A stretch of 64,000 nt of DNA, from positions 620,001 through 684,000 of the forward strand of contig NZ_JBHSNJ010000013.1 in NCBI RefSeq assembly GCF_042657165.1, given 5' to 3'. Every line of letters begins with the position of its first letter. Position 1 is the stretch's first letter. The notes below the pieces were generated by a model that saw only the letters and a list, made by a program, of their open reading frames with translations, had not been told where the DNA came from and did not search any database. Source of the DNA: Agrilutibacter niabensis (GTDB lineage: Bacteria; Pseudomonadota; Gammaproteobacteria; Xanthomonadales; Xanthomonadaceae). The position numbers and the translations under genes were made by a program. This document shows, in pieces, positions 48,664 to 58,215 of this stretch.

Positions 48664-49902
48664 TCAGAGAAACAGCGATACCAGGTCGTTGTTGAAGCGA
48701 CGGCCGGCCTCGGTGGGCCTCGCGTGCCCCGCCTCGATCGCCAGCCAGCCCGCCTCTTCGGCCTGGCGCAACTTGCCGCCAATGGCGTCCGCGGGAAGCC
48801 CGGTGCGCATGCTGAACAGGTTCACGTCGAAGCCGTCGACCAGCCGCAATGCATTGAGCATGAATTCGAAAGGCCGGCGCGCCGCCTCGATGCGGTCGTC
48901 GCCGCCGATGGCGTCGGGTTTGCCGGCGACCGCGAGATACGCCGCCGGATGTTTGATCTTCCAGCGCCTCAGGATGCTTTCGTCGTGCCCCAGGGTCAGT
49001 TTGCCGTGTGCGCCCGCGCCGATGCCGAGGTAGTCGCCATAGCGCCAGTAGTTGAGGTTGTGGGCGCATTGCCGGCCGGGCCGCGCATAGGCGCTGACTT
49101 CGTACTGCGCGTACCCCTGCGCCGCCAGCAGCTCCTGGCAATGCTCCTGCATGTCCCAGCTGGCATCGTCGTCGGGAATGCCTTGCGGTGGCCGGGCGGC
49201 GAAGACCGTGTTGGGTTCCAGCGTCAGCTGGTAGTGGCTGATGTGGGTCGGCTGCAGGGCGAAGGCGCGCTCGAGGTCGCGTTCGGCCATCGCCAGCGTC
49301 TGCTGCGGCAGCGCATACATCAGGTCGAGGTTGATGTTGTCGAAGCCGGCATCCTGCGCCAGCTTCACCGCCGCATCCGCCTCATGGCTGTCGTGGATGC
49401 GGCCCAGTCGCTGCAGGCAACCATCGTCGAAACTCTGGATGCCGAAACTCAGGCGGTTCACGCCGGCGTCGCGGTACAGCTCGAAGCGGCCGTGTTCGGC
49501 GGTGCCTGGATTGGTTTCCAGGGTGATCTCGCAGCCGGGCGCAAAGCGCAGTCGGCTGCTGGCGCCCTGCAGGAAGCGGTCGATGTGTTCGGGCGGGAAC
49601 AGGCTTGGCGTGCCGCCGCCGAAGAACACCGTCTGTACGGTGCGGCCCCACACCAGCGGCAGGTCGTGGTCGAGGTCGGCCAGCAGCGCATCGACATAGG
49701 CATCGAAGGGCAGGGCGCCGCGGCCCTCGTGCGAATTGAAATCGCAGTACGGGCATTTGCGCACGCACCAGGGGAGGTGCACGTAGAGCGAGAGCGGCGG
49801 TGGGTGAAGCGGCGCGATGGCGGACCACTGGTCCGAGCGTCGCTGGACGTCCGACGGCTGGGTCGGCGGGCTGGGGATCGGAGCGGACGAAGAAGCGGTC
49901 AT
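48664..49902 (-). CDS. hemW: Radical-SAM heme chaperone HemW
   Basis: 412 residues. The radical-SAM cluster motif is CVRKCPYCDF (CxxxCxxC) near residue 46, then VFFGGGTPSLF and ETNPGT, and the HemW C-terminal domain. HemW inserts heme into respiratory proteins and was long annotated as an oxygen-independent coproporphyrinogen oxidase. It lacks the extra N-terminal features of true HemN. ATG 49902 overlaps the TGA of the upstream gene (ATGA), which favours it over the in-frame ATG at 49929. Confidence 0.93.
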   Translation of the reverse strand: MTASSSAPIPSPPTQPSDVQRRSDQWSAIAPLHPPPLSLYVHLPWCVRKCPYCDFNSHEGRGALPFDAYVDALLADLDHDLPLVWGRTVQTVFFGGGTPSLFPPEHIDRFLQGASSRLRFAPGCEITLETNPGTAEHGRFELYRDAGVNRLSFGIQSFDDGCLQRLGRIHDSHEADAAVKLAQDAGFDNINLDLMYALPQQTLAMAERDLERAFALQPTHISHYQLTLEPNTVFAARPPQGIPDDDASWDMQEHCQELLAAQGYAQYEVSAYARPGRQCAHNLNYWRYGDYLGIGAGAHGKLTLGHDESILRRWKIKHPAAYLAVAGKPDAIGGDDRIEAARRPFEFMLNALRLVDGFDVNLFSMRTGLPADAIGGKLRQAEEAGWLAIEAGHARPTEAGRRFNNDLVSLFL

Positions 49903-50198
49903 CTGGTTGTGTATTGGCCAATACAGCATTCGGCGGCGGTCAGTGCATCGCCACGCGCATCAATATGCGCGTAGCGGGATTCCGCCGCGGTGAGGAAGTC
50001 CTCGTAGGCCGCCTGCGAGGCCCAGCGGTCGATGGTCGCGAAACGGAGTGGTTCACGCGCATCGCGCAGCAATTCGGTGCCGATGTAGCCATCGAACCCG
50101 CGGAACAGCGCGACCCATTCCCCCTGGTTGCCGTAGAGCGCGGCAAACGCCTCTTCGCACCCGGCGCGCACCTCGTATTCCCAGATCACCACCAGCAT
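49899..50198 (-). CDS. ABM-fold (antibiotic biosynthesis monooxygenase-like) protein
   Basis: 99 residues from ATG 50198. Pattern MLVVIWEYEVRAGCEEAFAALYG, LFRGFDGYIGTELLRDAREPLRFATIDRWASQAAYEDFL is the ferredoxin-like ABM/Dabb type. Such small proteins act as cofactor-free monooxygenases or binding domains. It lies between rdgB and hemW, four bases after the former, and overlaps the latter. Specific role unknown. Confidence 0.8.
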   Translation of the reverse strand: MLVVIWEYEVRAGCEEAFAALYGNQGEWVALFRGFDGYIGTELLRDAREPLRFATIDRWASQAAYEDFLTAAESRYAHIDARGDALTAAECCIGQYTTR

Positions 50199-50202
50199 CG
50201 GG

Positions 50203-50799
50203 CTACAGCCTGGTATCGGCGAGCTTCTGCCGCAGCAGGGCCAGCGCCCGGCCGCGGTGGCTGAGCCGGTTCTTGATGGCCGGTTCGAATTCGGCCCCGG
50301 ACAGGTTGTTTTCCGGATCGAGGAACACCGGGTCATAACCGAAGCCGCCGTGGCCGCGCGGTGCGTCGAGGATCAGGCCCGACCAGCGGCCTTCGGCAAT
50401 GATCGGCTGCGGATCATCGGCATGCCGCAGCAGCACGATCACGGCGATGAAATGCGCGCTGCGTTGTGCGTGGGGTACGTCCTTCATCGCCTCGAGCAGT
50501 TTGGCGATGTTGGCCTGCGCATCACCGTGGGCGCCTGCATAGCGCGCCGAGTACAGTCCCGGCGCGCCGCCGAGTGCATCGACGCAGAGCCCGGAATCGT
50601 CTGCCAGCGCGGGCAGGCCGGTCGCGCGCGCCGCGTTGCGAGCCTTGAGCAGCGCGTTTTCGACGAAGGTCAGTCCGGTTTCTTCGACATCCGCCACCCC
50701 GAGTTCGCCCTGGGTGACGAACTCGTACCCCGTTTCACCGAGCAGGTCGCGGAATTCCGCCAGCTTGCCGGCGTTGCTGCTCGCGACCACCAGCTTCAC
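50203..50799 (-). CDS. rdgB: XTP/dITP diphosphatase (RdgB/HAM1)
   Basis: 198 residues. Hydrolyses dITP, dXTP and ITP to monophosphates, keeping deaminated purines out of DNA and RNA. Signature: VVASSNAGKLAEFRDLL at the N-terminus, then FVENALLKARNAARATGLPALADDSGLCVDALGG and GFGYDPVFL. The start is GTG 50799, which overlaps the TGA of the VOC gene (GTGA). Part of the leftward housekeeping series. Confidence 0.95.
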   Translation of the reverse strand: MKLVVASSNAGKLAEFRDLLGETGYEFVTQGELGVADVEETGLTFVENALLKARNAARATGLPALADDSGLCVDALGGAPGLYSARYAGAHGDAQANIAKLLEAMKDVPHAQRSAHFIAVIVLLRHADDPQPIIAEGRWSGLILDAPRGHGGFGYDPVFLDPENNLSGAEFEPAIKNRLSHRGRALALLRQKLADTRL

Positions 50800-51188
50800 G
50801 GGTTGAGCTCGATCAGGTCCCAGCGGTTGCCGTACAGGTCTACGAACACCGCGACGGTGCCGTAGGTCTCCTGGCGCGGGTCTTCGGCGAAGCGCACGCC
50901 GCGTTCGACCATCGCCGCATAGTCGCGGGCGAAATCGTCCGTGTGCAGGAAGAAGCCGACGCGTCCGCCGACCTGGTCGCCGATGCGCGTGCGTTGCGCT
51001 TCGGTGGTGGCGTGGGCGAGCAGCAGCGCGGTGCCGGTCGCTCCGGGCGGCGCCACGCGTACCCAGCGCTTGCCATCGCCCAGGTCGGTGTCCTGCAGCA
51101 GGGTGAAGCCGAGCACCTGCGTGTACCAGGCGATGGCTTCGTCGTAGTCGCCGACGAGCAGCGCGATGTTGGCGAGATGTTGCTTCAT
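50796..51188 (-). CDS. VOC-family protein
   Basis: 130 residues, single glyoxalase-fold domain: NIALLVGDYDEAIAWYTQVLGFTLLQD at the start, and AVFVDLYGNRWDLIEL at the end, where the conserved metal-ligand Glu (LIEL) sits. Translationally coupled to rdgB. Substrate unknown. Confidence 0.87.
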   Translation of the reverse strand: MKQHLANIALLVGDYDEAIAWYTQVLGFTLLQDTDLGDGKRWVRVAPPGATGTALLLAHATTEAQRTRIGDQVGGRVGFFLHTDDFARDYAAMVERGVRFAEDPRQETYGTVAVFVDLYGNRWDLIELNP

Positions 51189-51349
51189 GGTTTCCTTGGC
51201 GGCAGCAGGGTGCAGGCACCTTCCGCCGACGGTTGTTACAGGGACGATGGCGTTGAAGCGTGACCCTTGGGGCGACGTGTCGGGTGACCTTGCCGGGCCA
51301 GTCGGCCGGACGATCCTGCCGCCCTACCGGGTGAACGCCGTGAATGTGG

Positions 51350-52081
51350 TCAGGCGGCCAGCGCCTCGCGCTGTTTCCGGATCAGCTCGGCGATGCCGGC
51401 TTCGGCCAGGCCGAGCAGGGCGTCGAGCTCGTCGCGGCGGAAGGCATGGCCCTCGGCCGTGCCCTGCAACTCGATGAAGCCGCCACCGTCGTTCATGACC
51501 ACGTTCATGTCGGTGTCGCAGTCGCTGTCCTCGGCGTAGTCGAGGTCGATTACGGGCACGCCGCGATACACGCCCACCGAGACGGCCGCGACCGCGCCCA
51601 CGACCGGGTTCGTCGTGATCATCCGCTTGCCCTGCATCCAGCGCATCGCGTCGACCAGCGCGACGTACGCCCCGGTAATCGCTGCCGTGCGCGTGCCGCC
51701 ATCGGCCTGCAGCACGTCGCAGTCCAGGGTGATGGTGCGTTCGCCCAGGGCCTTGCGGTCGACGCAGGCACGCAGCGCGCGGCCGATCAGGCGCTGGATT
51801 TCCAGCGTGCGTCCGCCCTGCTTGCCACGCGCGGCTTCGCGGTCGTTGCGGGTGTTGGTGGAGCGCGGAAGCATGCCGTACTCGGCGGTGATCCAGCCTT
51901 CGCCCTTGCCGCGCAGGAAAGCGGGCACGCGGTCGTCGACGCTGGCCGTGCACAGCACGCGGGTGTCTCCAAAGCTGACCAGCACCGAGCCTTCGGCGTG
52001 GCGCGTGTAGGCACGCTCGATGCGCACGTCGCGCAACTGGTCGGCGGCGCGGCCGCTCGGGCGGAGGGGGGTGGTATTCAT
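51350..52081 (-). CDS. rph: Ribonuclease PH
   Basis: 243 residues. A phosphorolytic 3'-5' exoribonuclease that trims tRNA 3' ends. Signature: VLCTASV, GWITAEYGMLPRSTNTRNDREAARGKQGGRTLEIQRLIGRALRA, ERTITLDCDVLQADGGTRTAAITGAYVAL. All are intact. The ribosome binding site is weak. It is divergent from yicC with 149 bases between; that divergent rph/yicC arrangement is usual in gammaproteobacteria. Confidence 0.96.
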   Translation of the reverse strand: MNTTPLRPSGRAADQLRDVRIERAYTRHAEGSVLVSFGDTRVLCTASVDDRVPAFLRGKGEGWITAEYGMLPRSTNTRNDREAARGKQGGRTLEIQRLIGRALRACVDRKALGERTITLDCDVLQADGGTRTAAITGAYVALVDAMRWMQGKRMITTNPVVGAVAAVSVGVYRGVPVIDLDYAEDSDCDTDMNVVMNDGGGFIELQGTAEGHAFRRDELDALLGLAEAGIAELIRKQREALAA

Positions 52082-52230
52082 TGCGTGCAGTCTACCAGCG
52101 GGGGACTGGCGACTGGCTCGAATCGGTTCTAGCAAGCTCCCGCCAGCGCCATGGATGACCAAAGGCGGTGCCCGCCTCGTTTCCGGCCTGCAATGGCATA
52201 CTGCGCCCCCGAAACCGGCCGGAGCTCCGC

Positions 52231-53091
52231 ATGATCCGCAGCATGACCGCCTTCGCCAGTGGCGAACGCGCCACGCCCTGGGGCACGCTCGGCTGCGAAC
52301 TGCGCTCGGTCAACCACCGCTTCCTCGAGATCGGCGTGCGCCTGCATGACGAGTTGCGCTCGCTCGAGCCGGTGCTGCGCGAACGCATCGCCAGCCGCAT
52401 CTCGCGCGGCAAGGTCGACGTCACCGTGCGCCTGCGCGCGCCGGAGGGCGGCAATGGCCTGCAGCTCGATCCCACCCGCCTGCGCGAATTGAGCGAACTC
52501 GCGATCGACATGGCGGCGCGCTTTCCCGGCCTGCACACCGAGTTCACCCAGTTGCTGCAGTTCCCCGGCGTCCTGCAGGCTCCCGTGGCCGATGCCGCGG
52601 CGCTGCAGGAACAGGCGCTGTCGCTGCTGGACGAGGTGCTGGATGAGTTCGTCGCTTCGCGCGAACGCGAAGGCGGCAAGCTCGCCGCGGTGATCAACGA
52701 GCGTGTCGACGGCATCGCGCGCATCGCGGGCGAGGTGCGCACCCTGATGCCGGCCATTCGCGCCGGCCAGCGGGTCAAGCTGGAGGTGCGCCTGTCCGAG
52801 CTCTCGCAGCCGCTGGAACCCGGCCGGCTGGAACAGGAGCTGGTGCTGTGGTTGCAGAAGCTCGATGTCGAGGAGGAGCTCGATCGCCTCGACTCGCACG
52901 TGACCGAAGCCCGACGCGTGCTGAAGCTGCGCGAAGCCGTCGGCCGCCGCCTCGATTTCCTGCTGCAGGAGTTCAACCGCGAGGCCAACACGCTTGGCTC
53001 GAAGTCGGTCGATGCCCGCAGTTCCGCCGCCGCGGTCGATCTCAAGGTGCTGATCGACCAGGTCCGCGAGCAGATCCAGAACATCGAATAG
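52231..53091 (+). CDS. yicC: YicC-family endoribonuclease
   Basis: 286 residues, full family length. N-terminal MIRSMTAFASGERATPWGTLGCELRSVNHRFLEI and C-terminal GRRLDFLLQEFNREANTLGSKSVDARSSAAAVDLKVLIDQVREQIQNIE are the family hallmarks. YicC proteins have been shown to be endoribonucleases, acting for example on small RNAs in E. coli. GGAG precedes the ATG. It begins a rightward series with gmk, 13 bases downstream. Confidence 0.94.
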   Translation: MIRSMTAFASGERATPWGTLGCELRSVNHRFLEIGVRLHDELRSLEPVLRERIASRISRGKVDVTVRLRAPEGGNGLQLDPTRLRELSELAIDMAARFPGLHTEFTQLLQFPGVLQAPVADAAALQEQALSLLDEVLDEFVASREREGGKLAAVINERVDGIARIAGEVRTLMPAIRAGQRVKLEVRLSELSQPLEPGRLEQELVLWLQKLDVEEELDRLDSHVTEARRVLKLREAVGRRLDFLLQEFNREANTLGSKSVDARSSAAAVDLKVLIDQVREQIQNIE

Positions 53092-53104
53092 CGCCAACAA
53101 TCAC

Positions 53105-53719
53105 ATGCGCGGAACCCTCTACATCGTCGCGGCGCCCTCGGGAGCCGGCAAGTCCAGCATCGTCAATGCCGTCCTGGCGCGCGATCCGAACATCTGCCTG
53201 TCGATCTCCTTCACATCGCGGCAGCCGCGGCCGGGCGAACGCCATGCCGAGCACTACCACTTCGTGAGCGCGGCCGAATTCGAGGCGATGGTCGAAGCGG
53301 GCGATTTCTTCGAGCACGCGCGCGTGCATGGCGACTGGAAGGGCACGGCACGGCAGTCGGTGGAGCCGCAACTGGCGTCCGGCAAGGACGTGCTGCTGGA
53401 AATCGACTGGCAGGGCGCGCGCCAGGTGCGCAGCAAGGTTCCGGATTCGGTCAGCGTGTTCATCCTCCCGCCCTCGCGCGAGGCGCTGGAGCAGCGCATG
53501 CGCGTGCGTGCGCAGGACAGCGAGGCGGTGATCCGGCAGCGCCTGGACGCGGCGCGCGAGGAGATGTCGCACTACACCGAGTTCGACTACGTCATCGTCA
53601 ACGAGCATTTCGAAACCGCGGTCGACGAGATGTGCGCGATCTTCACCGCCAGCCGGTTGCGCCGCGAGGCGCAGGTCGCCCGGCATTCGCGGCTGATCAC
53701 CCAGCTGCTGGTCGACTAG
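53105..53719 (+). CDS. gmk: Guanylate kinase
   Basis: 204 residues. Phosphorylates GMP to GDP with ATP. P-loop APSGAGKSSI at residues 10-19; GMP-binding SFTSRQPRPGE and HYHFVS; LLEIDWQGARQVR. All motifs are intact. It feeds the GTP pool used by the downstream SpoT. Confidence 0.97.
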   Translation: MRGTLYIVAAPSGAGKSSIVNAVLARDPNICLSISFTSRQPRPGERHAEHYHFVSAAEFEAMVEAGDFFEHARVHGDWKGTARQSVEPQLASGKDVLLEIDWQGARQVRSKVPDSVSVFILPPSREALEQRMRVRAQDSEAVIRQRLDAAREEMSHYTEFDYVIVNEHFETAVDEMCAIFTASRLRREAQVARHSRLITQLLVD

Positions 53720-53817
53720 GCAGGGGCGGCTGGGTCCCGCGAATGCGCCCGGCGGCTCCTGGAAAGGGATCGCACTCCCGTGGAATTGGTGTAACTGGCT
53801 GATTCATAAGGGTTGGC

Positions 53818-53847
53818 TTGCTTTCGGGCAGCGCCGGCCCTTACAAT
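53818..53847 (+). promoter_or_regulatory. Probable sigma70 promoter of rpoZ-spoT
   Basis: TTGCTT (53818-53823), 18-base spacer, TACAAT (53842-53847, five of six consensus bases). A start near 53854 leaves a leader of about 45 bases to rpoZ. Confidence 0.6.
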
Positions 53848-53898
53848 CCACGCCCCCTCAAAGCCTGATGGACGGCCGATTGGCCGCCCGGGAGTCCC

Positions 53899-54198
53899 AT
53901 GGCCCGCATCACCGTAGAAGATTGCCTGGAAGTGGTCGATAACCGCTTCGAACTCGTCATGATGGCCGCCAAGCGGGCGCGCCAGCTGGCCAACGGCGTC
54001 GAGCCGATGCTCGACAACAGCGAGGCCCAGGACAAGCCGACCGTGCTGGCTCTGCGCGAAATCGCCGCGCGCCGCATCGACACCGGCTACATCGACGCCG
54101 TCGAGAAGTCCGAGCGCGAGCGCAAGGAGCGCGAGGCGCTGGAGTGGGCCGCCGCGGAAGTGGTCGCCGACGACGACATGTCCAAGGGCGACGACTGA
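53899..54198 (+). CDS. rpoZ: RNA polymerase omega subunit
   Basis: 99 residues: MARITVEDCLEVVDNRFELVMMAAKRARQLANG is the omega signature, followed by ALREIAARRIDTGYID. It binds beta-prime and forms part of the ppGpp site, which fits its position before spoT. GGGAG precedes the ATG. An intrinsic terminator follows, so spoT expression may need read-through or its own promoter. Confidence 0.97.
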   Translation: MARITVEDCLEVVDNRFELVMMAAKRARQLANGVEPMLDNSEAQDKPTVLALREIAARRIDTGYIDAVEKSERERKEREALEWAAAEVVADDDMSKGDD

Positions 54199-54226
54199 GC
54201 CTCGGCGCCAGCCTGAAGTTCGATTC

Positions 54227-54259
54227 AACGGCCCCGCCTCGGCGGGGCCGTTGCTTTTT
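54227..54259 (+). terminator. Intrinsic terminator of rpoZ
   Basis: AACGGCCCCGC-CTCG-GCGGGGCCGTT, then GCTTTTTG. Confidence 0.85.
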
Positions 54260-54372
54260 GCGGGCTGGCGAGCGTCACCGGAGGCCCCCGGCCGGGGGAT
54301 GGGGCGGGCGGGTTCGAAATCGGTGTGCTCCTTGCATTGCACCTCGCCGGTCGCGCCCTTAGATTCCAAGGC

Positions 54373-56556
54373 ATGACTCCCATTTCGCCCGTGCTGACTC
54401 CGGTCGAGCCTGCTTCCATGGAAGCGGACCTGCCGGACTACGTGCGCGAACTGGAGCACGCGGCGCACTACCTGCCCCCGCCGCAGCGCGAGCAGCTGCG
54501 CCGCGCCTGGAGCATCGGCGCCGCCGCGCACGCCGGCCAGACCCGCAAGTCCGGCGAGCCCTACATCACCCACCCGGTGGCCGTCGCCCGCGTCCTGGCC
54601 GACCAGGGCCTCGACGTCGAAACCCTGGTCGCGGCGATCCTCCACGACACGCTCGAGGACACGCCGCTCACGCCGGAGTCGATCACCACCGAATTCGGCA
54701 CCACGGTCACCGAACTCGTCGACGGCGTCACCAAGCTGGACAAGCTGCAGTTCCGCGACCGCCAGGAAGCCAACGCGGAAAGTTTCCGCAAGATGCTGCT
54801 GGCGATGTCGCGCGACCTGCGGGTGATCCTGATCAAGCTCGCCGACCGCCTGCACAACATGCGCACGTTGGGCGCCCAGAGCGTCGAGGCGCGCAGTCGC
54901 ATCGCCTCGGAAACCCTGGAGATCTACGCCCCGATCGCCCAGCGCCTTGGCATGAACCTGATCAAGGCGGAACTGCAGGACCTCGGCTTCCGCGCGCTGC
55001 ATCCCTGGCGCCACGCCGTGCTGGAAAAACGCATCCGCACCCAGCCGGTGATGCGGCGCGAATCGATGGTCCAGATCGAGGCGCAGCTGGCGCAGAAGCT
55101 GGCCAAGGAAAAACTCCAGCACCGCCTGATCAGCCGGGTGAAGTCGCCGTGGAGCATCTACAGCAAGATGCGCGCGGAGCACAAAAGCTTCACCCAGGTG
55201 ATGGATGTGTTCGGTTTCCGCATCGTCGTGGGCTCGGTGGCCGACTGCTACCACGCGCTCGGCGTAGTGCATGCCGCATACAAGCCGCTCGATGCGCGCT
55301 TCCGCGACTTCATCGCCATTCCCAAGGCCAACGGCTACCAGTCGCTGCACACGGTGCTGTTCGGTCCCTACGGCTCGCCGATCGAGGTACAGATCCGCAC
55401 CGAAGACATGGACCTGATCGCCGAGCGCGGCATCGCCGCGCACTGGTCCTACAAGCATGGCGGCGACATGCCCTCGCGCGCGCAGAGCCGCGCGCAGGGC
55501 TGGATCACCAGCCTGGTCGAGTCGCAGCGCGCCACGGGTTCGTCGCTGGAGTTCCTCGAGAACGTCAAGGTCGACCTGTTCCCCGACGAGGTGTACCTGT
55601 TCACGCCCAAGGGCGACATCCTCTCGCTGCCGCGCAACGCCACCGCACTCGACTTCGCCTATGCGGTGCATACCGATGTCGGCAACCATGCCGTGGCCGC
55701 GCGCGTGGATGGCAAGCTGGTGCCACTGCGCAGCAAGCTCTCCAGTGGACAGCGCGTGGAAATCATCACCGCGAAAGCCTCCGCGCCGAAGCCGCAATGG
55801 CTGGAGTTCGTCGTCTCCGGCAAGGCCCGCACCTCGATCCGCCAGCAGCTCAAGCAACTGGAACACGAGGACGCGGTGCAACTGGGGCATCGCATGCTCG
55901 ACCGCGCGCTGGAAGCGCTGGCGACCTCGCTGGAGCGCGTGCCGGCGCAGCGCATGGACGCCTTCCTGGCGGAGCATCGTTACCCGCGGCTGGAGGCGTT
56001 GCTCGCCGACATCGCGCTCGGCAACCGCATGCCGCAGCAGGTCGCGCAGGCGCTCACCCGCGAGGCCACCGCGAAGTCGAAGAAGCGCGCCGCCCCGCCA
56101 CCGATGCCGCGCGGCGAGGACAAGATCCTGATCACCGGCGCGGAGCGGGGCGTCATCAGCTTCGCCCAGTGCTGCCTGCCGATTCCCGGCGACGAGATCA
56201 TGGGCTACCACACCACCGGCAAGGGCATCGTCGTGCACCGCCTGGATTGCCCGAATGTCGCCGAATACAGCAAGTCGCCGGATCGCTGGGTCAACATCGG
56301 CTGGGACCGCGAGGTCAGCGGCGACTTCCCGACCGCGATGCGCATCGAACTCGACAACCGGCCCGGCGCGCTGGCCCAGGTCGCCGCCGCGATCGCCGAA
56401 GCCGAATCGAACATCGACCGCCTCGAATACATCGAACGCGACACCAACGTCTCCGCGATCCGCTTCCAGATCGAGGTACGCGACCGCAAGCACATCGCGG
56501 AAGTGATGCGGCGGGTGCGCCGGTTGAAGGTCGTGCTGGGCGTGCAGCGGATCTAG
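54373..56556 (+). CDS. spoT: Bifunctional (p)ppGpp synthetase/hydrolase
   Basis: 727 residues with all four domains of the RSH family. The HD hydrolase (about 35-195) has GEPYITHPVAVARVL and ILHDTLEDT. The synthetase (about 240-360) has GFRIVVGSVADCYHALGVVH and IPKANGYQSLHTVLFG. TGS is at about 400-460 (VYLFTPKGDILSLPRNATALDFAYAVHTD). A zinc-finger/ACT end has CCLPIPGD and MRIELDNRPGALAQVA. It sets the level of the alarmone ppGpp in starvation and is the hydrolase-competent partner of RelA in gammaproteobacteria. The start is ATG 54373, though MEADLPDY (54418) is possible. Confidence 0.96.
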   Translation: MTPISPVLTPVEPASMEADLPDYVRELEHAAHYLPPPQREQLRRAWSIGAAAHAGQTRKSGEPYITHPVAVARVLADQGLDVETLVAAILHDTLEDTPLTPESITTEFGTTVTELVDGVTKLDKLQFRDRQEANAESFRKMLLAMSRDLRVILIKLADRLHNMRTLGAQSVEARSRIASETLEIYAPIAQRLGMNLIKAELQDLGFRALHPWRHAVLEKRIRTQPVMRRESMVQIEAQLAQKLAKEKLQHRLISRVKSPWSIYSKMRAEHKSFTQVMDVFGFRIVVGSVADCYHALGVVHAAYKPLDARFRDFIAIPKANGYQSLHTVLFGPYGSPIEVQIRTEDMDLIAERGIAAHWSYKHGGDMPSRAQSRAQGWITSLVESQRATGSSLEFLENVKVDLFPDEVYLFTPKGDILSLPRNATALDFAYAVHTDVGNHAVAARVDGKLVPLRSKLSSGQRVEIITAKASAPKPQWLEFVVSGKARTSIRQQLKQLEHEDAVQLGHRMLDRALEALATSLERVPAQRMDAFLAEHRYPRLEALLADIALGNRMPQQVAQALTREATAKSKKRAAPPPMPRGEDKILITGAERGVISFAQCCLPIPGDEIMGYHTTGKGIVVHRLDCPNVAEYSKSPDRWVNIGWDREVSGDFPTAMRIELDNRPGALAQVAAAIAEAESNIDRLEYIERDTNVSAIRFQIEVRDRKHIAEVMRRVRRLKVVLGVQRI

Positions 56557-56640
56557 GCGGGCTGCAATCGCTCCAGAGTCGGCGGTCCCGGGCGGTTGCC
56601 TTTACGATGGCCCCTTTCCGCCCCCTTTCCGGATTCCAGC

Positions 56641-57024
56641 ATGTCCCGCGAGATCATCCACACCGACCGTGCTCCCGCCGCCATCGGCCCGTATTCCCAG
56701 GCCGTGCGCGTGGGCCCCACCGTCTACCTGTCCGGGCAGATCCCGCTGGATCCCAGCACGGGCCTCGTCATCGAGGGCGACATCGAGGCGCAGGCGCGCC
56801 GCGCGTTCGAGAACCTCAAGGCCGTGTGTGAAGCCGCTGGCGGTTCGCTCGACAAGATCGTGCGTGCAGGCCTGTTCCTCACCAACCTCGGCGATTTCGC
56901 CAAGGTCAATGCGGTGATGGCCGAATATTTCAGCGCGCCGTTCCCGGCACGTTCGACCGTGGAGGTCTCGGCGCTGCCCCGCGGGGTGCAGTTCGAGATC
57001 GACGCGATCATGGTGCTCGACTAA
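56641..57024 (+). CDS. ridA: 2-iminobutanoate/2-iminopropanoate deaminase RidA
   Basis: 127 residues. Hydrolyses reactive imines from PLP-dependent threonine/serine dehydratases. Motifs: GPYSQAVRVGPTVYLSGQIPLDP, ARRAFENLKAVCEAAG, and the catalytic-Arg region FPARSTVEVSALPRGVQFEIDAI. Lies between spoT and recG as in other xanthomonads, although an accessory block now intervenes before recG. Confidence 0.96.
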   Translation: MSREIIHTDRAPAAIGPYSQAVRVGPTVYLSGQIPLDPSTGLVIEGDIEAQARRAFENLKAVCEAAGGSLDKIVRAGLFLTNLGDFAKVNAVMAEYFSAPFPARSTVEVSALPRGVQFEIDAIMVLD

Positions 57025-57052
57025 CGCACTACCCCAGTTCGCGCTCCTGCGG

Positions 57053-58105
57053 TCACGGCCGCAGGCTGCGCGGCGCGACCCCCGACCAGCGCTTGAAGGC
57101 GCGGCGGAATTCGCGGGCGTCGCGAAAGCCGACGGCCGTTCCGATCTGCGCGATGGTCAGGCGCGATTCCCCCAGCAGGCGGCGCGCGGCTTCGCTGCGG
57201 ATCCGATCGTGGAGGGCGGTGAAACTCGTGCTCGCCGACTGCAGTTGGCGACGCAGCGTGCGCTCGGTCATGTGCAATTCGGCTGCGACATCGACCAGCC
57301 TCGGATTGTCGGCCAGGCGCGCGCGCAGCAGGCGTTCCACCACGGCCACGATCTCGCTGCTGGCCTGCCGGCCTCGCAACTGGGCATCGCACAGGGCGAG
57401 CACCTGCTGCGCGCTCGCCGGATTGTGCGCCGGCATCGGCGAAGCCAGCCAGGCGGCGTCGATCAGCACGCAGTTGCGTTCGCACCCGAACCGCACCTCG
57501 CAGTCGAAGGTACCGTTGTAGTCGAGGGCATAGGCGGGTGCCGGGTAGGCAAGCTCGACCCGGCGCGGGCGGAACCCGGGGCCAAGCAACCCCCGGCACA
57601 GGTGCAGCGAACTGACGAACAGTTCCTCGCACAGGAAGGGCTCGAGCTCCCGGTCGCGATCGCGCATCCGCACCACCACCGCGATTCCCGACTGCCCCGG
57701 CTCATCCTCTTCCAGCGATAGTTCGACCATCGCGCCGGTAATAGGCGCGTAGTGGATGCCCAGGCGCAGCGCCCGCGCGAAGTCGGGTGCCGTGAGCATG
57801 GCCAGGCCCAGCAGGCCGAAGCTGCCGATGTCCTGCCGGGCCCCGAGCACGAGGCCGTGGCCGGACCCCGGCAGGGAGCGCAGCGCGCGGCGGATGATCA
57901 GTGCCGCCTGCCGATAGGACAGGCTGGGCAGGGCATCGGTGGAAAACTGCGCCGGCCCCAGCCGCAATCCGGCGAACCAGGGCTCGCAGGCTACGCCGGA
58001 CTCGCGGGCGAGGGCGACCAGCCCCGCCACGATCGTGCTCTTGATGTTGGCCACGCTGAGGCGGGGATCGCCTATGGCGGGGTCGACCTTGTCGCGTTGC
58101 TGCAT
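57053..58105 (-). CDS. AraC-family regulator, divergent from the beta-helix/cytochrome locus
   Basis: 350 residues. The N-terminal ligand-binding region (about 20-220) is of the arabinose_bd/OruR type (SYRQAALIIRRALRSLPGSGHGLVLGARQDIGSFGLLGLAMLTAPDFARALRLG). The C-terminal double helix-turn-helix (about 250-348) ends LTIAQIGTAVGFRDAREFRRAFKRWSGVAPRSLR. It shares a 110-base divergent region with the gene at 58216 and probably controls that locus, including the TonB receptor. Its ligand may be the receptor's substrate. The start is uncertain (ATG 58105 chosen). Confidence 0.88.
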   Translation of the reverse strand: MQQRDKVDPAIGDPRLSVANIKSTIVAGLVALARESGVACEPWFAGLRLGPAQFSTDALPSLSYRQAALIIRRALRSLPGSGHGLVLGARQDIGSFGLLGLAMLTAPDFARALRLGIHYAPITGAMVELSLEEDEPGQSGIAVVVRMRDRDRELEPFLCEELFVSSLHLCRGLLGPGFRPRRVELAYPAPAYALDYNGTFDCEVRFGCERNCVLIDAAWLASPMPAHNPASAQQVLALCDAQLRGRQASSEIVAVVERLLRARLADNPRLVDVAAELHMTERTLRRQLQSASTSFTALHDRIRSEAARRLLGESRLTIAQIGTAVGFRDAREFRRAFKRWSGVAPRSLRP

Positions 58106-58215
58106 ACCCTGGCGCACCTTGTCCGTTTTGCCCCCCGGAGTATGCCGCCTTTGCCCTCCACCGAGGCGGCGCCAACGACCCAGACTCACGGCAACCAGAC
58201 GCAAAGGGGCGGCGG